64,000 nucleotides of DNA from Methanospirillum lacunae (GTDB lineage Archaea; Halobacteriota; Methanomicrobia; Methanomicrobiales; Methanospirillaceae), in contig NZ_QGMY01000006.1 of NCBI RefSeq assembly GCF_003173355.1, positions 124,001 to 188,000 on the forward strand, read 5' to 3'. The notes under the pieces are model-generated. The model searched no databases. It was not told where the DNA came from and saw only the letters and a program-made list of their open reading frames with translations. The position numbers and the translations under genes were made by a program. Shown here piece after piece: positions 55,515-64,000 of this stretch. Numbering within the stretch: position 1 is the first letter of the stretch; each line of letters starts with the position of its first letter.

Positions 55515-56603
55515 ATGAATACACGTGTAACTGCGATAATGGCCCTTATTCTGATACTGGTTATCATACCATTCCCCGGAGTAGCAGATTCTGATGCAAC
55601 CGGCCCTACTACAAAAGTTACTGATCCCGGAGGGCAGACCATTACAATCGTGGATGACCGGGGTCAGTATATAACCATTCCATATCCGGTAAACCATGTG
55701 GTATTCCTCGTAGAAAACGCAATGAACAGCATGTATGCAGTTGGTGGTGCCGACAAAATTTCAGGAATCGGACCTATCTGGATGTCTGAGAAAAAAGAGC
55801 CATTCTTCCAATCTATCGATCCCGGATATAATGATAAACCAAAAATCACTACAAACGGCGGAACAGTAGACCTTGAAGCACTAAAAAAGGCAGATCCGGA
55901 CCTGGTTGTCCTCTGGTCAGCAGACTGGAACGATGAAGCCACAAAATCTATCAGACAGGCGTTGAATGTGCCTGTATATGGTGTGTATTACACCAAACTC
56001 TCTGACGTCTCGAGAGCGAATAATGTTTTTGCAAAAATTATCGGAAATGAAGCACGAGAAGCCGAGGTGTCAGCGATTATGGGAGAATATACACGCATGG
56101 TAACCGATAAAACCGGAGGCATACCGGATGAGAACCGCCCGAGGGTATACTGGATGTGGAACGACATCTATGGGACAGCAGGGCTGAACAGTGCTACCAA
56201 TGACCTCATCAGACTAGCTGGTGGAAAAAACGTGCTTGAAGAGGCTAACCTCAAAGGAAAGATGCAGGAACACCCAAAAATATCTCTGGATCTTTTAAAG
56301 AAGCTGGATCCTGATGTCATCTATATGTGGTATAATGAGAACGTGGATCCTGCGGACGTATTAAATGGAAACGGTGATTTTGCAGAGTGGAAAAACCTGA
56401 AAGCAGTGAAGACAGGAAAGGTCTTTGAAGTTACTGATCCTTTCATTTATGATTCATTTTCTCCACAGCAGCCACTTGCACTGATGGCTATCGCCAAAGA
56501 TCTTCATCCTGAACTCTTTTCAGAAATTCATCTGGACCAAGTCATCGATTCATTCTTTGTGAAGATGTACAGGGTTCACTACCCGGGATTTTCTCAAGCA
56601 TAA
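55515..56603 (+). CDS. Fe3+/corrinoid-type periplasmic binding protein, kinase-associated
   Basis: 362 residues. After a signal peptide (IMALILILVIIPFPGVA) comes a Peripla_BP_2 (BtuF/FepB-like) fold: ITIVDDRGQYITIPYPVNHV, then LEALKKADPDLVVLW and a second lobe with LKKLDPDVIYMW. These proteins bind siderophores, haem, corrinoids or metals. No permease or ATPase gene is adjacent. Instead a dCache histidine kinase follows after ~110 bp, then a REC and a REC-PAS gene, an arrangement like that at 24608-29876. It may feed a distant transporter or serve as ligand receptor for the kinase. Confidence 0.85.
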   Translation: MNTRVTAIMALILILVIIPFPGVADSDATGPTTKVTDPGGQTITIVDDRGQYITIPYPVNHVVFLVENAMNSMYAVGGADKISGIGPIWMSEKKEPFFQSIDPGYNDKPKITTNGGTVDLEALKKADPDLVVLWSADWNDEATKSIRQALNVPVYGVYYTKLSDVSRANNVFAKIIGNEAREAEVSAIMGEYTRMVTDKTGGIPDENRPRVYWMWNDIYGTAGLNSATNDLIRLAGGKNVLEEANLKGKMQEHPKISLDLLKKLDPDVIYMWYNENVDPADVLNGNGDFAEWKNLKAVKTGKVFEVTDPFIYDSFSPQQPLALMAIAKDLHPELFSEIHLDQVIDSFFVKMYRVHYPGFSQA

Positions 56604-56712
56604 TTTTTTGTTTGAACAGAGGAAACACATCCTATGGCTGAACAGAAGCCAGAAACGGGTAGAATCACAAGTTTCGGAATAATTATATACTATTGGGAGG
56701 CATCCCGAATCA

Positions 56713-58662
56713 ATGAAACTCAGATCCAAGGTTCTTCTTCTGTACTTCTGCATCATGATCCTCGTTTTGATCTGTGTCGGAATACTACTGCCTTCTTCTC
56801 TGCATGAGAAAAACCTTGGAAGGATTCAGACTGATACAACAAATCAACTCAAACACATTGATTTTGCTCTCTCTAATTTCATCAGCGAACTTGAGAATGA
56901 TGTGAGACAACTCAAAGACGATGAAGATGTAAGATATCCGGATGATACTGGTTTTACATCATTTCTCAATGCATCCGAAGACACATTTCATTACTCAATC
57001 ACAAGCCATGAACAGGCCATCATTAATGAATTAAACTCATTCAGACTGACTCATCCGGTGGTCAACTCTGCATACATGGGAAGAGAAACGGGAACATTTG
57101 TCAGATCGCATCCACGCCCGAATTCAACAGCATATGATCCCAGGACAAGACCCTGGTACATCCTGGCAAAGGATCATCCTGGAGAAGTCAGAATAACTGA
57201 CCCGTACCAGTCAGTAACTTCTCCTGATCTAAATATCGGGATCGTCTCGGCATTGACATATCCCAACGGATCAGTGTATGGGGTGATTGGTGCAGACATC
57301 ACCCTTGTTGATTTAACCAAATACATGACCGAATTTGATTTTGGGAGAGATGTAAAGATCATTCTGGTAAATAAGACAGGTACTATTCTTGCTGCTAAAG
57401 ATCCCTCACTCATCTTCAAGAATATCAGCCAGGTTACCGAAGATCATACAGAGACTTTTATGCAATCAGAAGAAGGTATGATGACTCTCCATGATTCATA
57501 CCTGATATACTACACATCCCCGCACCTTGGGTGGAAGTACGGTGTAGTAATTCCTTTCTCACAGATCGAGAGAGAGATGTTTGATTCCATCATCACTATC
57601 CTCATTTTTGTATTTATTGCACTCATCCTGCTCAGTCTTCTCACAATAATAATTCTCGATCGCACAGTCATCAATCCAATCTCAACACTCACCACTGTCG
57701 CACGCAGGATCACAGAGACCGGAGACCTGAATCAGGAGATTATAACAGATACAGGAGGAGAGATCGGTGAATTAGCCCACTCATTCAGTACCATGATTGC
57801 GACAATCCAGGTGAAAGAGGATGCACGACAGATGGCTATCGACGAGTTGTCACAATACCGGGATCACCTGAGTGAGATTGTCAAAGAACGGACACTTCAG
57901 CTCGAAGAGGCAAACATAAACCTGTTACATGCCAAAGAACGGGCTGAGGATGCAGACCGGCTAAAATCTGCTTTTCTTGCGACAATGTCGCATGAGCTCA
58001 GAACACCTCTCAACTCCATCATTGGTTTTACCGGAATACTTCTACAGGGGCTTGCAGGCCCACTAAATGGTGAACAGGAGAAACAACTCGGACTTGTTCA
58101 GTATAGTGCCAGACATCTCCTGGATCTCATAAATGATGTTCTTGATATATCAAAGATAGAGGCTGGTGAACTAAAGATTGCTCATGAACCGGTGGATATC
58201 GCTTCTTCAATTAAATCGGTGGTAAAGACCATTCAACCGATAGCAGCGGGAAAAGGGCTGGAGGTAGTAGTAAACGAACCAGAATTAGCACACGGGATAA
58301 TTATCGGGGATAGACGAAGGCTTGAACAGGTTATCATGAATCTAATCAGTAATGCCATTAAATTCACCGAGACCGGGACAATATCAGTAACAATCAGAGA
58401 TCTGTCTGACCATGTAGAAATTTCTGTGAAAGACACCGGAATTGGAATAAATAAAGAGGATCTTAATACCATATTCAAGCCATTTCATCAGATCGATACT
58501 GGGACGACACGAAAGCATGAAGGGACAGGTCTTGGACTTTCCATAACCAAAAAACTTGTTGAACTTCACGGAGGAGACATTACGGTACAGAGTACCATAG
58601 GGGAGGGGAGTGTGTTCACGATACATCTGCCAACACAAAAGGGAGAAGAACATGGGGTTTAA
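56713..58662 (+). CDS. dCache-HAMP histidine kinase
   Basis: 649 residues. TM1 is about 6-28, an extracellular double Cache domain 30-290, TM2 about 295-318, HAMP 315-370, a coiled coil, HisKA with SHELRTPLNSIIGF (His ~428), then an ATPase domain (NLISNAIKFTETG, VKDTGIGIN, GTGLGLSITKKLVELHGG). The Cache domain has YDPRTRPWYILAK, then DPYQS and GVIGADI, which resembles the R-x-W-Y...D pattern of amino-acid-binding dCache domains; this ligand assignment is inference. It overlaps the receiver gene by 11 nt. Unlike the other kinases here it has the bacterial-type HELRTP box. Confidence 0.92.
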   Translation: MKLRSKVLLLYFCIMILVLICVGILLPSSLHEKNLGRIQTDTTNQLKHIDFALSNFISELENDVRQLKDDEDVRYPDDTGFTSFLNASEDTFHYSITSHEQAIINELNSFRLTHPVVNSAYMGRETGTFVRSHPRPNSTAYDPRTRPWYILAKDHPGEVRITDPYQSVTSPDLNIGIVSALTYPNGSVYGVIGADITLVDLTKYMTEFDFGRDVKIILVNKTGTILAAKDPSLIFKNISQVTEDHTETFMQSEEGMMTLHDSYLIYYTSPHLGWKYGVVIPFSQIEREMFDSIITILIFVFIALILLSLLTIIILDRTVINPISTLTTVARRITETGDLNQEIITDTGGEIGELAHSFSTMIATIQVKEDARQMAIDELSQYRDHLSEIVKERTLQLEEANINLLHAKERAEDADRLKSAFLATMSHELRTPLNSIIGFTGILLQGLAGPLNGEQEKQLGLVQYSARHLLDLINDVLDISKIEAGELKIAHEPVDIASSIKSVVKTIQPIAAGKGLEVVVNEPELAHGIIIGDRRRLEQVIMNLISNAIKFTETGTISVTIRDLSDHVEISVKDTGIGINKEDLNTIFKPFHQIDTGTTRKHEGTGLGLSITKKLVELHGGDITVQSTIGEGSVFTIHLPTQKGEEHGV

Positions 58663-59029
58663 AATTCTCGTGATTGAAGATAACGAGCAGAATATGTACC
58701 TGATGCACTTTCTCCTCAAATCAAAAGGACATATCGTTATCGAAGCAAGAGACGGAGAAGAAGGCATTCATCTTGCAAAAGAGGCAGGTCCTGATATTAT
58801 TCTCCTTGATATCCAACTTCCGGGAATGGATGGATATGAGATAGCTCAGCGGATCAGGAGTTCGCCAGATCTTGTCTCCATTCCGATTATAGCTGTGACA
58901 TCCTACGCCATGGCCGGAGATCGTGAAAAGGCCATGGCTGCAGGGGTGAATGATTACATTGAGAAACCTATCAACCCGGTCACATTTCTCGATCAGATTG
59001 GACAATATTTTCCAAAGGAGGGGGTATAA
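58652..59029 (+). CDS. Single-domain response regulator (DivK/CheY-like)
   Basis: 125 residues from ATG 58652, with GGGAG at 58641-58645. Residues: VIEDNE acidic pair, phosphoacceptor Asp in IILLDIQLPGMDG, T in AVTSYAMAGD and K in YIEKPINP. There is no output domain. Its start lies inside the kinase gene (11-nt overlap), and its TAA shares one base with the next ATG (TAATG). It should receive phosphate from the adjacent kinase and pass it on or bind a partner such as the REC-PAS protein downstream. Confidence 0.92.
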   Translation: MGFKILVIEDNEQNMYLMHFLLKSKGHIVIEARDGEEGIHLAKEAGPDIILLDIQLPGMDGYEIAQRIRSSPDLVSIPIIAVTSYAMAGDREKAMAAGVNDYIEKPINPVTFLDQIGQYFPKEGV

Positions 59030-60177
59030 TGCGAGTACTTGTTGTGGATGATCAATACATCAACAGGTACCTGCTCGAAAAAATTCTCGAGGGGCATGGA
59101 CTTGAAGTCGTTTCTGCAATAGATGGAATTGATGCCTTTGAAAAGGTTCAGGCAGGAGGGATCGATCTCATCATATCAGATGTGCTTTACCCAAGAATGG
59201 ATGGTTTTCAGTTTTGTAGAGAGATAAAAAGTAATCCAGCGTATAAACACATTCCATTTGTCTTTTACACTGCTGCATACACTGAGGAAAAAGATCAGGA
59301 ATTCGCATTCCGCCTGGGAGCTGACCGCTATATTCTCAAACCCACAGATCCCTCTGAATTCATCAATATAATAAAGGGACTGATTGCAGAGTACCCCGAA
59401 CTGTCAGGATTTTCTACAGATCCTGCTCTTATGAAAGAAGAACAATATCTTTCAGAGCACAATAAGCGCCTGTTTCATCAACTTGAAAAAAAACTTATCG
59501 AACTCGAAGAGTTGAACCAAGCCCTTCGTAGATCAGAAGAGCGGTACAGGAACCTTTTTGAGAATGTGAACGATGCAATAATCCTCCACGAAATTCTTCC
59601 TTCAGGTGAGCCTGGAAGGATCCTGGAAGTGAATACTGTGGCATGTAAACGGCTTGGGTATTCCCGTGAAGAGATGCTTGAAAAAAAGATTTCAGATATT
59701 GAAACACCGGAATCTGCTGCACGATACCGTGAGATACAACCTGATGCTGAAACAGCGAGGGTTACTTCTTTTGAAGGAGAACAGGTGGCAAAAGACGGGA
59801 CTGTAATACCGGTAGAGATCAATGCACACCTGTATCATGAAAATGGGATGGGGTTTTGTTTGTCAGTTTGTAGGGATATCACAGTAAGGAAAAAGGCGAT
59901 GAATGAACTCTCGCGTGCTCTTTCCCAGATAAACCGAAATATCTATCAGATGGCAACAATTGGAGATAAAATCAGAAATCCCCTTGCCATCATCGTCTCA
60001 ACCTGTGAAGAGTGTCGTGGGGAGAGAACCGAGGTGGTTCATTCAGTTGTTCAGAACATCGATGAGTTCATCAGTGAACTTGATCAGGGCTGGGTAGAAT
60101 CTGAAAAAGTGAGAGCATTCCTTCAGAAACAATATGGAATCGGGAACCAGGAAATGAATCATACGAAAGCAATTTAG
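59029..60177 (+). CDS. REC-PAS protein with His-less DHp-like C-terminus (second copy)
   Basis: 382 residues. The receiver domain (1-120) has VVDDQ, the Asp in LIISDVLYPRMDG, T in FYTAAYTEE and K in YILKPTDP. A coiled coil (about 140-170) and a PAS domain (about 170-290) follow. The C-terminal ~85 residues resemble kinase dimerisation helices, but the box reads IGDKIRNPLAII, with Asp in place of the phosphoacceptor His, and no ATPase domain follows. The tail LDQGWVESEKVRAFLQKQYG matches that of the protein at 24608-25621. GGAGGGGG precedes the ATG. It is the last gene of the binding-protein/kinase/REC cluster. Confidence 0.87.
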   Translation: MRVLVVDDQYINRYLLEKILEGHGLEVVSAIDGIDAFEKVQAGGIDLIISDVLYPRMDGFQFCREIKSNPAYKHIPFVFYTAAYTEEKDQEFAFRLGADRYILKPTDPSEFINIIKGLIAEYPELSGFSTDPALMKEEQYLSEHNKRLFHQLEKKLIELEELNQALRRSEERYRNLFENVNDAIILHEILPSGEPGRILEVNTVACKRLGYSREEMLEKKISDIETPESAARYREIQPDAETARVTSFEGEQVAKDGTVIPVEINAHLYHENGMGFCLSVCRDITVRKKAMNELSRALSQINRNIYQMATIGDKIRNPLAIIVSTCEECRGERTEVVHSVVQNIDEFISELDQGWVESEKVRAFLQKQYGIGNQEMNHTKAI

Positions 60178-60311
60178 TGCAAAGAAAACCAGGTGGATAA
60201 TGGCCTGATTCCACAACATCCAGGGCAGGAAAGATCTTTTTTCTATCTGGTTTAAAACAGGGCCCAAAGTTTTCTGAATTTTAAAAGGTTAACATAGATG
60301 AAATGAACAGA

Positions 60312-61955
60312 TCACTTCATCACAGCCCCGGTGTCAGCCTGGCCTACACCAACGACATATCTGGCTAGTATTCCATCTAATTCCCGGTATATCGGTTTAA
60401 AGGTCTTTCGGCGTTCATCCAGTTCAGCAGATGAAACCATGAGATCGATCCTTCGTTCATGAAGATCAATTTGGATCTGATCGCCATCCCTGACAAGCCC
60501 GATTGGGCCACCTACTACAGCTTCTGGTGCTACGTGACCAATACACGGGCCTCTCGTACCACCTGAGAACCTCCCGTCTGTTACAAGGACTACCCGGGTG
60601 TACCCAAATCCCATCAGGGCAGATGTTGGTGAGAGCATTTCAGGCATTCCCGGTCCTCCCTTTGGCCCTTCTCCCCTGATAACGATCACTTCCCCTTCAG
60701 TTATTGATCTGGCAAGGATCGCTTTCATTGCTGCCTGTTCCCCGTCAAAGACCCGTGCAGGTCCGGTATGCCGCCACATCTCATCCCTGACTGCACCACA
60801 TTTGACTACCGCACCATCAGGTGCTAGTGACCCTTTCAGAATGCGAAGACCTCCGGCAGCATGCACCGGATTTGTCACAGGCTGAATCACGGATTCATCA
60901 ATGTATGTCACACGGTCTGCAATCTCATGTACAGTTTTGCCTGATACAGTTGTACATGGCTCCAGATGTTCACGAAGTTGTTTAAAAACTGCAGGAATTC
61001 CACCTGCCTTGAAGAGATCATACATTGAATGTGGACCTCCGGGCTGCATGGCAGCAATATGGGGAACCTCGTTTCCGATCTTGTTGAAGTCATCCAATGA
61101 GAATGGAACTCCCGCCTCCTGGGCGACGGCCATCAGGTGGAGTACTGTATTTGTTGACCCTCCAAGAGCCATGTCAACCCTGATAGCATTTCGTAGACTG
61201 ACCGGGGTGATGAGTGACCGGGGTAAGATCTGCTGGTTGACAAGCTCGACAGACCTGACACCGGAGGAGTAGGCGAGCCTGAGTTTTTCTGCAAATACAG
61301 CAGGGACAGCAGCACAACCAGGCAGGGACATTCCCATCGCTTCAGTCATACAGGCCATGGTATTAGCGGTGTACAAACCCTGGCAGCTTCCACATCCAGG
61401 CATTGCTGCTGCCTCGATCTCTTTGAGCTCCTCTTCGCTCATGGTCCCGGCTGCAACCTTTCCGACACCTTCAAAGATATCGGTTAATGAGATCGGACAT
61501 CCATGATGGTAACCGGGCAGCATATTACCTCCGGTTAATATGATTGCCGGGATATTACACCGGGCAGCAGCCATAAGCATGCCTGGAACAATTTTATCGC
61601 AGGTGCAGATGCAGACAATACCGTCGAACCGGTGGGATTTAATCATCAGCTCAACTGAATCTGCAATATTTTCCCGTGAAGGGAGAGAGTACCGCATTCC
61701 CTCGTGGCCCATCGCAATTCCGTCGCAGATCCCGATGGTATTGAACTCAAACGGGGTTCCTCCCCCGGCTGCAACACCTTCCCTTGCACGCTCGGCAAGC
61801 TGGCGAAGGTGTGTGTGACCTGGAACTATAGTATTCCACGAGTTTGCGATTCCGATGAATGGCCGGTTCATCTCTTCTTCAGTGATCCCAAGGGATCTTA
61901 TCAGTGACCGGTTGGCTGCACGGGCGTACCCTTGCTTGACGTCATCGCTGCGCAT
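60312..61955 (-). CDS. ilvD: Dihydroxy-acid dehydratase
   Basis: 547 residues, the normal length. It converts 2,3-dihydroxy-isovalerate and -methylvalerate to the 2-oxo acids in valine and isoleucine synthesis, in the cytoplasm, with an Fe-S cluster and Mg2+. Signatures: [38 protein letters not shown] and [23 protein letters not shown] 61955 ([13 protein letters not shown]) matches the family N-terminus; a GTG at 61964 is an alternative. It is a single gene with no other ilv genes nearby. Confidence 0.97.
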   Translation of the reverse strand: MRSDDVKQGYARAANRSLIRSLGITEEEMNRPFIGIANSWNTIVPGHTHLRQLAERAREGVAAGGGTPFEFNTIGICDGIAMGHEGMRYSLPSRENIADSVELMIKSHRFDGIVCICTCDKIVPGMLMAAARCNIPAIILTGGNMLPGYHHGCPISLTDIFEGVGKVAAGTMSEEELKEIEAAAMPGCGSCQGLYTANTMACMTEAMGMSLPGCAAVPAVFAEKLRLAYSSGVRSVELVNQQILPRSLITPVSLRNAIRVDMALGGSTNTVLHLMAVAQEAGVPFSLDDFNKIGNEVPHIAAMQPGGPHSMYDLFKAGGIPAVFKQLREHLEPCTTVSGKTVHEIADRVTYIDESVIQPVTNPVHAAGGLRILKGSLAPDGAVVKCGAVRDEMWRHTGPARVFDGEQAAMKAILARSITEGEVIVIRGEGPKGGPGMPEMLSPTSALMGFGYTRVVLVTDGRFSGGTRGPCIGHVAPEAVVGGPIGLVRDGDQIQIDLHERRIDLMVSSAELDERRKTFKPIYRELDGILARYVVGVGQADTGAVMK

Positions 61956-62083
61956 TGATACCACTCATGTGATTAGAGGGCAGAGGTAATGAAGATACGC
62001 AGAGTGGTGCAGAGTCAGTGACACACTGCACCAAAAAAGCAGGCTGATGGTGAAAATGAATAGAAGCAGCACCAATACTCAGT

Positions 62084-62557
62084 ATGGGTTTTGAGTGCCG
62101 GATATGCGGTACCTGTTGCATGTATCTGGGTGATTACATCGTTATCGAGAAGCAGACAAGCCAGTACACATTTGACTGTTGCTGTGTCAGTACCGGGACA
62201 GAGTTTTCAGCAGAGGTAGATTCTGACAAACAAAATCTGTTTGATGATCACACGTTTTCTGATCAGAACCCTACTGCCTGCCGGTTTCTCCGTCCACTTG
62301 GTGAAGGAAGGATTGGATGTACCATTCATACAGACAGTCCAGCCCAGTGTAAATATTACCGGTGCAAAATTATGGATATATTTTCGACTGATGGAAATCA
62401 GGCAGGATATATCACCGGAACACTTGCATTACACAGTAGTGATTCACTTCTCCGGGATACCTACAACGGGATTGTTACAGATGTATCAGGACCTGGAGAG
62501 GACTCTGAAGAATATATTAAAAACCAACTCATCAAAGCCGGATATCAGGTACGGTAA
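62084..62557 (+). CDS. YkgJ-family cysteine cluster protein
   Basis: 157 residues. The N-terminal CRICGTCC, a central CRFLRPLG with GCTIH, and the following QCKYYRC reproduce the CxxCxxCC...C...CxIH..P..C..Y.C pattern of the YkgJ/CxxCxxCC family, thought to bind zinc or an Fe-S cluster. Its role is unknown. Its stop is 8 nt before a CheY-like gene, so the two probably form an operon. No clear SD was seen. Confidence 0.87.
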   Translation: MGFECRICGTCCMYLGDYIVIEKQTSQYTFDCCCVSTGTEFSAEVDSDKQNLFDDHTFSDQNPTACRFLRPLGEGRIGCTIHTDSPAQCKYYRCKIMDIFSTDGNQAGYITGTLALHSSDSLLRDTYNGIVTDVSGPGEDSEEYIKNQLIKAGYQVR

Positions 62558-62565
62558 TTATCCAT

Positions 62566-62949
62566 ATGACAGAACAGTTCTGTAATAAGAGACAGATCCT
62601 GATCGTAGATGATGCTGAACTAGCCCGTGAAATTGAAGCCCTATTTTTACACCACGCAGGATGTACGGTAGTGGAAGCTGAAGACGGAGTTCAGGCACTG
62701 CAGAAGTATCTGGAACTCAGGCCTGTTCTTGTTATTCTTGATATCATTATGCCAAACCTCAATGGAATTCAGACCCTTAAGCAACTGAAGAAGGTAGATC
62801 CTGCAGTCAGGGTTCTGATCTGTACAGCAGCAGATGATTACCGGATGATTGACATGGCACTCAAGGAAGGGGCACTCGGATACATCATAAAGCCATTCAA
62901 AGGCGAAGAATTCCTTAAAAAGGTTCATGATATCATCGGGGATATCTGA
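62566..62949 (+). CDS. Single-domain response regulator (CheY-like)
   Basis: 127 residues, receiver domain only: LIVDDAE acidic residues, Asp in LVILDIIMPNLNG, T in LICTAADD and K in YIIKPFKGEE. There is no DNA-binding or enzymatic output, so it acts by protein contact. No kinase gene is adjacent; its partner must be one of the many kinases elsewhere. It follows the YkgJ-type gene by 8 nt. Confidence 0.92.
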   Translation: MTEQFCNKRQILIVDDAELAREIEALFLHHAGCTVVEAEDGVQALQKYLELRPVLVILDIIMPNLNGIQTLKQLKKVDPAVRVLICTAADDYRMIDMALKEGALGYIIKPFKGEEFLKKVHDIIGDI

Positions 62950-62977
62950 TTTCAGAATCTGGCACCTGTCAAATGGG

Positions 62978-63547
62978 TTACCGCTTTAGACAGGACGCAA
63001 TATCTGTAGATCGTATTATTTGCACTCCGATGTTGGCCATATCCCTTACATTATTCTGGTGAATCTCATCATTCTGAGCTGCGGTTGCGTCAGTAGCCAG
63101 AAAAGTATGATAATTGTACGCCATGGCATCAAAGACTGTTGTCCTGATGCAGTTCGGAGTCTGAATACCTGCAACAACGATTGTGTCCACTGCCAGTGTC
63201 CGCAGGGTCAGATCAAGCCCGGTTCCGATAAAGGCACTCATTCTGATCTTGGGAAGCAGGTACTCACACTCCAATGGTGCAAGTTCATGGATCACTGCTG
63301 CACCAGAAGTTCCTTCAACAGCAAACGGGCTTTTTTGGAAGAGTTCTTTGCGCATAATCTCAACATCTGAACCATCAGAACGATGAATACGGACAACATG
63401 AAAAACCGGGAGACCCGCAGATCTGAACTGATCCAGGACATGCCGTATATTCGGAATGATTGAACGAGCCCCTTTGACCTGAAGTGGTTTCCCTTCAAGG
63501 ACAAAGTCATTCTGCATGTCAATGAGAAGGAGGGCGGCTTTTGACAT
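62978..63547 (-). CDS. Isochorismatase-family cysteine hydrolase
   Basis: 189 residues. The catalytic triad of nicotinamidase/isochorismatase enzymes is visible: Asp in LLLIDMQNDF, Lys in LLPKIRMSAF and Cys in VAGIQTPNCIRTT. Family members hydrolyse nicotinamide, isochorismate, N-carbamoyl compounds or peroxyureidoacrylate; the metal-binding DxH set of nicotinamidases is not evident, so the substrate stays open. A 40-codon membrane-protein frame ends 3 nt before its ATG, suggesting coupled expression. Confidence 0.9.
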   Translation of the reverse strand: MSKAALLLIDMQNDFVLEGKPLQVKGARSIIPNIRHVLDQFRSAGLPVFHVVRIHRSDGSDVEIMRKELFQKSPFAVEGTSGAAVIHELAPLECEYLLPKIRMSAFIGTGLDLTLRTLAVDTIVVAGIQTPNCIRTTVFDAMAYNYHTFLATDATAAQNDEIHQNNVRDMANIGVQIIRSTDIASCLKR

Positions 63548-63550
63548 ACT

Positions 63551-63673
63551 CTAGTACCTGACCTGTACCAGTATCATACCAGCTATCCCCACAAGCGTGG
63601 CGCAGAGCAATAAGTTCAGAGACACAAATACCCTGTGAGAAGTATCATCAACACCGGAGACCGGTTTATTCAT
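63551..63673 (-). CDS. Possible 40-residue single-span membrane protein
   Basis: An ATG at 63673 opens a 40-codon frame ending in TAG at 63551-63553. A charged N-terminus (MNKPVSGVDDTSHR) is followed by one hydrophobic helix (VFVSLNLLLCATLVGIAGMI). It ends 3 nt before the isochorismatase-family start, and its ATG overlaps the divergent TauE/SafE ATG by two bases. The size and clean topology suggest a real small gene, but no homologue is recognised. Confidence 0.4.
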   Translation of the reverse strand: MNKPVSGVDDTSHRVFVSLNLLLCATLVGIAGMILVQVRY

Positions 63674-64000
63674 GGATATTATACTCTACCTGCTTTCTCT
63701 GATTACAACCGGATCTGTTGCCGGATTCGCATCAGGCATGGTTGGCGTCGGCGGATGTTTCATCATGGTGCCGGTGCAGTACTGGCTGCTCGTCAGCGAC
63801 GGACTTGACAGTACCCTTGCCATCAGGGTTGCTTTTGCAACCGGTCTTGCAGTCACCCTTCCCACGGTGATGACATCAGCACTCGGGCATCATCGGAGGA
63901 AAGCAGTTGACTGGCAGACTGCAATACCGATGGGAGGTGCAGCAGTGGTTGGGGCTGTCACAGGCGGGACAATTGCAACATTTCTGCCAGGTCAGGTTCT
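63672..64000 (+). CDS. TauE/SafE-family membrane transporter, 5' part (runs off window)
   Basis: The first ~109 codons of an open frame reaching the window end. SVAGFASGMVGVGGCFIMVP is the TauE/SafE N-terminal motif (G..sG..GvGGG in the family). Helices continue through AFATGLAVTLPTVMTSALGH and MGGAAVVGAVTGGTIATF. The family exports or imports sulfur compounds such as sulfite, sulfoacetate or taurine; the substrate is unknown. GGAG at 63656-63659 lies 12 nt before the ATG. Confidence 0.88.
   Translation, partial: MDIILYLLSLITTGSVAGFASGMVGVGGCFIMVPVQYWLLVSDGLDSTLAIRVAFATGLAVTLPTVMTSALGHHRRKAVDWQTAIPMGGAAVVGAVTGGTIATFLPGQV

Noticed and set aside
60312-61955. Several long antisense frames opposite ilvD
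   Set aside because: They are by-products of the codon pattern of a strongly conserved gene on the opposite strand.
1-64000. CRISPR array, tRNA, rRNA and intact insertion sequence
   Set aside because: No regularly spaced repeat series, no tRNA-like TTCGAATC arm with a matching acceptor, no rRNA-like stretch and no transposase frame were found by reading both strands.

Overview
The window reads as chromosomal DNA of a methanogenic archaeon of the order Methanomicrobiales, most like Methanospirillum. Support: a DUF3821 surface protein, several histidine kinases whose phosphoacceptor box reads RHDILN or RHDLLN, many multi-PAS sensors, an Nre-type archaeal repair protein with a C-terminal PCNA-binding motif, and archaeal box A promoters with GGAG/GGTG ribosome-binding sites. 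TTG starts with good Shine-Dalgarno (SD) sites occur. I found no rRNA, tRNA, CRISPR array or intact insertion sequence.

Layout. 1-4.0 kb: 3' half of a serpin gene, a kup remnant, a ClC-CBS transporter and a DUF6544-like protein. 4-10.1 kb: an HTH-multiPAS protein with a C-terminal hydrophobic tail, a KamA-family radical SAM enzyme and a soluble PAS chemoreceptor. 10.2-14.3 kb: a C69 dipeptidase, a zinc-ribbon/PRiA4-ORF3-like/DUF6398-like protein and a UPF0158 protein. 14.3-19.8 kb: a defence-type operon of OLD-family nuclease, UvrD-like helicase (Gabija-like) and an AlbA_2/HATPase protein; the first two genes are clearly AT-rich. 20-24.3 kb: methyltransferase, DUF3795, a regulator/SdpI-like/PH-like operon with an inverted-repeat operator, and a GNAT. 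24.6-29.9 kb: REC-PAS protein, solute-binding protein and histidine kinase. 29.9-38.7 kb: S41 protease, DJ-1/PfpI, GNAT, TPR, a kinase, a kinase remnant and a radical SAM protein. This stretch also carries two diverged copies of a structured non-coding element. 39-44.7 kb: two large sensor kinases. 44.8-46.9 kb: an AT-rich GNAT bracketed by ~123-bp direct repeats and two small genes. 46.9-54.1 kb: M3-like peptidase, Nre protein and two secreted proteins (DUF3821, NHL). 54.3-60.2 kb: hemerythrin, a Cys-rich PAS protein, then a second solute-binding protein/kinase/REC/REC-PAS cluster. 60.3-64 kb: ilvD, YkgJ-type protein, CheY-like regulator, isochorismatase-family hydrolase and the start of a TauE/SafE transporter.

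The window is dominated by signal transduction. Two unrelated loci (24.6-29.9 and 55.5-60.2 kb) combine the same parts: an orphan solute-binding protein with no transporter genes, a membrane histidine kinase, and a REC-PAS protein ending in a DHp-like domain whose phosphoacceptor His is Asp. This looks like a recurrent sensory module. The other strong novelty candidate is the paired non-coding element at 32.06-32.30 and 37.17-37.42 kb. Each copy has a conserved TATA box, three hairpins and two TCCTCCTAC motifs spaced exactly 121 nt apart, which could pair with Shine-Dalgarno sequences.
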